From assembly GCA_050950465.1 (NCBI GenBank), contig JBMNHQ010000001.1, forward strand, positions 124,001 through 188,000: a stretch of DNA of 64,000 nucleotides, written 5' to 3'. The notes beneath the pieces were generated by a model, which saw nothing but the letters and a program-made list of their open reading frames with translations, had not been told where the DNA came from and searched no databases. Both the position numbers and the translations under genes were made by a program. The first letter of the stretch is position 1; every line of letters begins with the position of its first letter. This DNA comes from CAZRIZ01 sp050950465. GTDB taxonomy: Bacteria > Patescibacteriota > Saccharimonadia > Saccharimonadales > Saccharimonadaceae. Of the stretch, positions 60,007 through 64,000 are shown piece by piece.

Positions 60007-63000
60007 CTATTTCATTACGCCAGTGTATCTAACGGTACCAGCATAAGCACCGGAAGCTTGAGCATCATTGACCTTCATACCATAGTAAATAGGTATGGTA
60101 GTACCTGATGTAGAAGTAGGATCGTCGCTATCATGGATAGTATCGGGCGTGGTACTGGGTTGAACTTGAGCCCAAGTGTATTGGCTATTAGGGGCATTAG
60201 TCTCTATGGTAGTAGTGGTGCCAAAGGTAGCGTTATTGAGTCGGTAGCCCCAAGTGTTGGCTGGGAGGTCTAATTGAGGATTGGAGGCATTGGCCGTAGT
60301 AGAACTTATGGTATAAGTCGGATTAGCAATATGAGTTAAGCTATTATTTAAACCAAACATGGATAGCGTGATATTATAGCCAGTCGGATTATTAGTAATA
60401 ACAGTTAGATCATGAGTGGTAGATGAAAATAAACCAATAGAGTTAACTGCGATATCTAGATTGATTGTGTCAAGAGAGGTAGACAGTGTAATAAAGCTAG
60501 TTTGAACTGTGGGAGTGTTACTAGGTTGGCTGGTGCCGATGTTGTTAATAGCTGAGACTCTAAAGGTATAGTAGGCTGATGGGCTAGCTGGGAGGTTAGA
60601 GATGGTGGTTGAGGTATTAGTACTAGTGCCATCATTGTAGATAGTCCAGTCCCCTTCTGGAGATGGGTTACAGACACCAGAGCTATTACTAATGCAGTAC
60701 TCTATGAGATAGTCAGTGATTGGACTATAGCCATCACTGACTGGTGCTGTCCAGCTTAGATTGATGTTGTAGTTGATGCCTTGGTTAGTGACTGGTGTAG
60801 CATTGGCGGTTAGGTTAGTTGGGGCATCAGGGACACTGGTGTAGGTGTACTTATTAGAGTCATCAGCTGCAATGGTGTTAGAGCTAGATTGGCCATCGGC
60901 GTTCCTTACTACTACGGCTACGGGACCAGCAGAGTGAGCTGGAGTGTTAAGGGTTAGTGTAGTGGTGCCTGGGATGTAATACTGACCAGTTGGAACATCA
61001 AAGGATGAGACAGCTGTGGCTAGTCCGGCTGTGCCAGCTGTGTGTTCGGCTGTGGTACCAAAGCTCACTTCCAGTGGATCGGACTTCATCATGACATAGG
61101 CGGGGGTGTAACGCTGCATAGATAAGTCGGTGCCTGATTGGTTGGTGCCGAGTTGACCATAGTAGTTTTCTCCCCAGCAATAGGCCTTACCAGTGGAGTC
61201 GAGAGCGCAGGTGTGATACCAACCAGCTGTAATTTGAGTAATGGTTTTACCATAGAGAGCATCGGTTGGGTCATTAGACTGGACAGCGACTGGGACATTA
61301 GAGTAATAAGTGGCATTACCAGTGCCGAGTTGACCATAGTAGTTATATCCCCAGCAGTAGGTCTTACCAGTGGAGTCGAGAGCGCAGGTGTGATACCAAC
61401 CAGCTGTAATTTGAGTAATGGTTTTACCATAGAGAGCATCGGTTGGGTCATTAGACTGGACAGCGACTGGGACATTAGAGTAATAAGTGGCATTACCAGT
61501 GCCGAGTTGACCATAGTAGTTATATCCCCAGCAGTAGGTCTTACCAGTGGAGTCGAGAGCGCAGGTGTGTAAATTACTAGCTGTGATTTGGGTAATAGTT
61601 TTACCATAGAGAGCATCGGTTGGGTTATTAGACTGGACAGCGACTGGGACATTAGAGTAATAAGTGGCATTACCAGTGCCGAGTTGGCCAGAGCTGTTCC
61701 ATCCCCAGCAATAGGCCTTACCAGTGGAGTCGAGAGCGCAGGTGTGATACCAACCAGCTGTAACTTGAGTAATGGTTTTGCCATAGAAAGCGTCGGTTGG
61801 GTCATTAGCTTTGACAGCGACTGGGACGTTGGAGTCTATACCGTTATCATATGAAGACTGGTTACCACCGCTTGTGCCATTACCCAGTTGACCATAGTTG
61901 TTTTCTCCCCAGCAGTAGGCTTGGCCAGTGGAGTCAAGAGCGCAAGTATGCCCCCAACCAGCGGTGATTTGGGTAATAGTTTTACTATAGAGAGCGTCAG
62001 TTGGGTCATCAGCTTTGATAGCGACTGGAACATTGGAACTAGTGGTATTACCAGTGCCAAGTTGGCCAGAATTGTTACGTCCCCAACAGTAGGCTTGACC
62101 TGCTGAGTCAAGAGCGCAGGTGTGATACCAACCAGCCGTGATTTGAGTAATAGTTTTGCCATAGAAAGCGTCGGTTGGGTTATTAGACTGGACAGCGACT
62201 GGGACATTAGAGTAATAAGTGGCATTACCAGTGCCGAGTTGGCCAGAGCTGTTCCATCCCCAGCAATAGGCCTTACCAGTGGAGTCGAGAGCGCAGGTGT
62301 GTAAATTACTAGCTGTGATTTGAGTAAAGTCATCGACCAATTTGAGATTAGATAAATTAGTGATTTGTATATTAGTGCTACTATTACCATTAACTGAGCC
62401 TGTGTTGGGATTAACCTGAGTGATGGTTGGAGCAGGTGGATTAGTGAAGGTATAGGCTTGATTAAGGATGTTATGGGTAATGTTGGTGGTAGTAGAGTGG
62501 AGGGTAATATTAACCGTAGCTGATCCACTGACGGCTGGAGTCATAACTCTGAGCTCAGTGTTAGTTAGTTTAGTGTTGTTGCTAGATGGATAGAGACCTA
62601 AATTAGTTGGTGTACCACCAAAGTAGATGAGATAACCTAGTTTGACTAACAGTGGGACGTTGGAGTCAGTATTATTACCAATGCCGAGTCGACCAGAGTT
62701 ATTCAATCCCCAACAGTAGGCTTGGCCTGCTGAGTCAAGAGCGCAGGTGTGATTCCAACCAGCTGTGATTTGAGTAATAGTTTTGCCATAGAAAGCGTCG
62801 GTTGGGTCATCAGCTTTGACAGCGACTGGGACGTTGGAGTTAGTGTTATTACCAGTGCCGAGTTGGCCAGAGTAGTTTTTTCCCCAGCAGTAGGCTTGAC
62901 CTGTTGAGTCGAGGGCGCAGGTGTGAGAGGTATTATCTGTGCCATCAGCGGTGATTTGCATGATAGTCTTACCATAGAGGGCATCGCTTGGGCTATTGGC

Positions 63001-64000
63001 TTTGATAGCGACTGGAACATTGGAACTAGTGTTATTACCAGTGCCGAGTTGGCCAGAGTTGTTTTCTCCCCAGCAGTAGGCTTGGCCAGTGGAGTCAAGA
63101 GCGCAAGTATGCCCCCAACCAGCGGTGATTTGGGTAATAGTTTTACTATAGAGAGCGTCAGTTGGGTCATCAGCTTTGATAGCGACTGGAACATTGGAAC
63201 TAGTGTTATTACCAGTGCCGAGTTGGCCAGAATTGTTACGTCCCCAACAGTAAGCCTTACCAGTGGAGTCGAGAGCGCAGGTGTGATTATTACTAGCGGT
63301 GATTTGAGTAATAGTTTTATCGTAAAGAGCGTCAGTTGGGTCATCAGCTTTGACGAAGACTGGAGTACTAGAGGAAGTAGCGTCACCAGTGCCGAGTTGG
63401 CCATAGTTGTTCCATCCCCAGCAATAGGCCTTACCAGTGGAGTCGAGAGCGCAGGTGTGATACCAACCAGCGGTGATTTGAGTAATGGTTTTGCCGTGGA
63501 GAACGTCGGTTGGGTCATCAGCTTTGACGAAGACTGGAGTACTAGAGGAAGTAGCGTCACCAGTGCCGAGTTGGCCATAGTTGTTCCATCCCCAGCAATA
63601 GGCCTTACCAGTGGAGTCGAGAGCGCAGGTGTGATACCAACCAGCTGTGATTTGAGTAATAGTTTTATCGTAAAGAGCGTCAGTTGGGTCGCCAGCTTTG
63701 ACGAAGACTGGAGTACTAGAGGAAGTAGCGTCACCAGTGCCGAGTTGGCCATAGTTGTTTTCTCCCCAACAGTAGGCTTTGTTATCTAAGCCTATAGCGC
63801 AAGTATGACTACTGCCACTAACTACTTGTTTCCATTTAAAATTATCTAAATTAATGCCAGATATGGTGACTTCTTCCCCACCATAGATTAGACCTTGGTT
63901 AGGTGAAATACTAGTTATTTCTGGTGTAGTGGGGTTTTCGTAGGTATAGGCGTTGGTTTTAGTAACCGTCACGCCATCTAGGCCAGTAATTGTGACGTCA
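60007..64000 (-). CDS. Giant RCC1 x14 / TIG / FN3 surface protein, 5' end beyond window
   Basis: At least 1331 residues; the frame is open to the window edge, so the N terminus and signal peptide lie outside. Order: TIG/IPT domains (VTITGLDG; SPNQGLIYGGEEVTISG), seven RCC1 repeats, a TIG region (PNTGSVNGNSSTNIQI), seven more RCC1 repeats, a TIG segment, one FN3 (NINLSWTAPVSDG) and a C-terminal domain of about 150 residues shared with the protein at 13.5 kb. Each blade has the HTCALDSTGKAYCWG form with two Cys, probably a disulfide. The DNA is a near-identical tandem repeat of about 180 bp, prone to recombination. Confidence 0.9.
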   Translation of the reverse strand, partial: DVTITGLDGVTVTKTNAYTYENPTTPEITSISPNQGLIYGGEEVTISGINLDNFKWKQVVSGSSHTCAIGLDNKAYCWGENNYGQLGTGDATSSSTPVFVKAGDPTDALYDKTITQITAGWYHTCALDSTGKAYCWGWNNYGQLGTGDATSSSTPVFVKADDPTDVLHGKTITQITAGWYHTCALDSTGKAYCWGWNNYGQLGTGDATSSSTPVFVKADDPTDALYDKTITQITASNNHTCALDSTGKAYCWGRNNSGQLGTGNNTSSNVPVAIKADDPTDALYSKTITQITAGWGHTCALDSTGQAYCWGENNSGQLGTGNNTSSNVPVAIKANSPSDALYGKTIMQITADGTDNTSHTCALDSTGQAYCWGKNYSGQLGTGNNTNSNVPVAVKADDPTDAFYGKTITQITAGWNHTCALDSAGQAYCWGLNNSGRLGIGNNTDSNVPLLVKLGYLIYFGGTPTNLGLYPSSNNTKLTNTELRVMTPAVSGSATVNITLHSTTTNITHNILNQAYTFTNPPAPTITQVNPNTGSVNGNSSTNIQITNLSNLKLVDDFTQITASNLHTCALDSTGKAYCWGWNSSGQLGTGNATYYSNVPVAVQSNNPTDAFYGKTITQITAGWYHTCALDSAGQAYCWGRNNSGQLGTGNTTSSNVPVAIKADDPTDALYSKTITQITAGWGHTCALDSTGQAYCWGENNYGQLGNGTSGGNQSSYDNGIDSNVPVAVKANDPTDAFYGKTITQVTAGWYHTCALDSTGKAYCWGWNSSGQLGTGNATYYSNVPVAVQSNNPTDALYGKTITQITASNLHTCALDSTGKTYCWGYNYYGQLGTGNATYYSNVPVAVQSNDPTDALYGKTITQITAGWYHTCALDSTGKTYCWGYNYYGQLGTGNATYYSNVPVAVQSNDPTDALYGKTITQITAGWYHTCALDSTGKAYCWGENYYGQLGTNQSGTDLSMQRYTPAYVMMKSDPLEVSFGTTAEHTAGTAGLATAVSSFDVPTGQYYIPGTTTLTLNTPAHSAGPVAVVVRNADGQSSSNTIAADDSNKYTYTSVPDAPTNLTANATPVTNQGINYNINLSWTAPVSDGYSPITDYLIEYCISNSSGVCNPSPEGDWTIYNDGTSTNTSTTISNLPASPSAYYTFRVSAINNIGTSQPSNTPTVQTSFITLSTSLDTINLDIAVNSIGLFSSTTHDLTVITNNPTGYNITLSMFGLNNSLTHIANPTYTISSTTANASNPQLDLPANTWGYRLNNATFGTTTTIETNAPNSQYTWAQVQPSTTPDTIHDSDDPTSTSGTTIPIYYGMKVNDAQASGAYAGTVRYTGVMK
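61150..63830 (-). repeat. Tandem RCC1-coding repeats, about 180 bp unit
   Basis: Fourteen copies in two blocks of seven (about 62640-63830 and 61150-62330), separated by a TIG-coding segment. Neighbouring copies around 61190-61560 are almost identical over 180 bp. This also creates long false ORFs on the other frames and strand. Confidence 0.9.

Noticed and set aside
62923..63789. Long + strand ORF of 288 codons, and the long alternative-frame ORFs at 61089-61805, 61836-62528 and 62703-63752
   Set aside because: They are mirror images of the RCC1 tandem repeats in other frames; their low-complexity repeats follow the 180-bp unit, and the - strand frame has recognisable RCC1 domains.
61150..63830. 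CRISPR array
   Set aside because: The repeats are about 180 bp, contiguous and coding, with no short repeat/spacer alternation and no cas genes.

Overview
The window looks like a stretch of a Candidatus Saccharibacteria (TM7, Patescibacteria) chromosome. The evidence is a moderately AT-rich genome, densely packed genes with many stop/start overlaps (TAATG, ATGA), a type IV pilus operon, an arginine deiminase (ADI) operon, very large repeat-built surface proteins and many lineage-type hypothetical membrane proteins. The code is the standard bacterial one, because TGA ends genuine genes such as pilM and pilN. The lineage call is inferred from gene content; there is no rRNA in the window.

Layout. 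0-5 kb: type IV pilus operon on + (pilB 3' end, pilC, pilM, pilN, pilO, a small membrane protein, a PRC-barrel protein). 5-7.4 kb: recA, an alpha/beta hydrolase and recX on -. 7.5-10.5 kb: a wall-anchored Ig/InlB-type surface protein whose signal peptide is interrupted by TGA. 10.6-13.5 kb: a prepilin, a PH-domain membrane protein, ruvB and ruvA. 13.5-17.4 kb: an RCC1-propeller/FN3 surface protein split by one in-frame TAA. 17.6-20 kb: two CAU-anticodon tRNAs, a DivIC/FtsB-like protein and orphan genes. 20-27.3 kb: hypothetical membrane proteins, an MFS protein, a MurC-like ligase, an archaeal-type AspRS, a CBS-domain protein and a DsbA-like protein. 27.6-34.6 kb: arginine catabolism on - (arcA, arcB, an ArcD-like transporter, a DDAH-like enzyme, a probable ornithine racemase, arcC). 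35-50.6 kb: surface glycan locus (galE, membrane glycosyltransferases, GtrA and DPM1-like proteins, an exported lysozyme-like protein, three GT4 enzymes, pyruvyl transferase, Wzm/Wzt exporter). 50.6-59.9 kb: small exported or membrane proteins, a polar amino acid ABC transporter, a DUF1846 protein, ruvC and a lamin-tail/Cys-rich surface protein. 60-64 kb: a giant RCC1 x14/TIG/FN3 surface protein running off the window.

The genes fit a host-attached epibiont: pili and several huge exported adhesin-like proteins, a glycan export locus that may decorate the surface, and arginine import and degradation for ATP. The amino acid ABC transporter would add scavenging, and a DsbA-like oxidase could form the paired cysteines seen in the RCC1 blades.

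Most notable observations: (1) two of the three giant surface-protein genes carry one in-frame stop, each explicable by a single C-to-T change; (2) many genes have a -10 box exactly 6-7 nt before the start codon, implying widespread leaderless transcription; (3) a roughly 62-bp promoter-plus-palindrome element is repeated in front of recA and an unrelated membrane-protein gene; (4) the RCC1 proteins have seven-blade sets with two Cys per blade and share a C-terminal domain; (5) the ADI operon includes a DDAH-like enzyme and a probable ornithine racemase.
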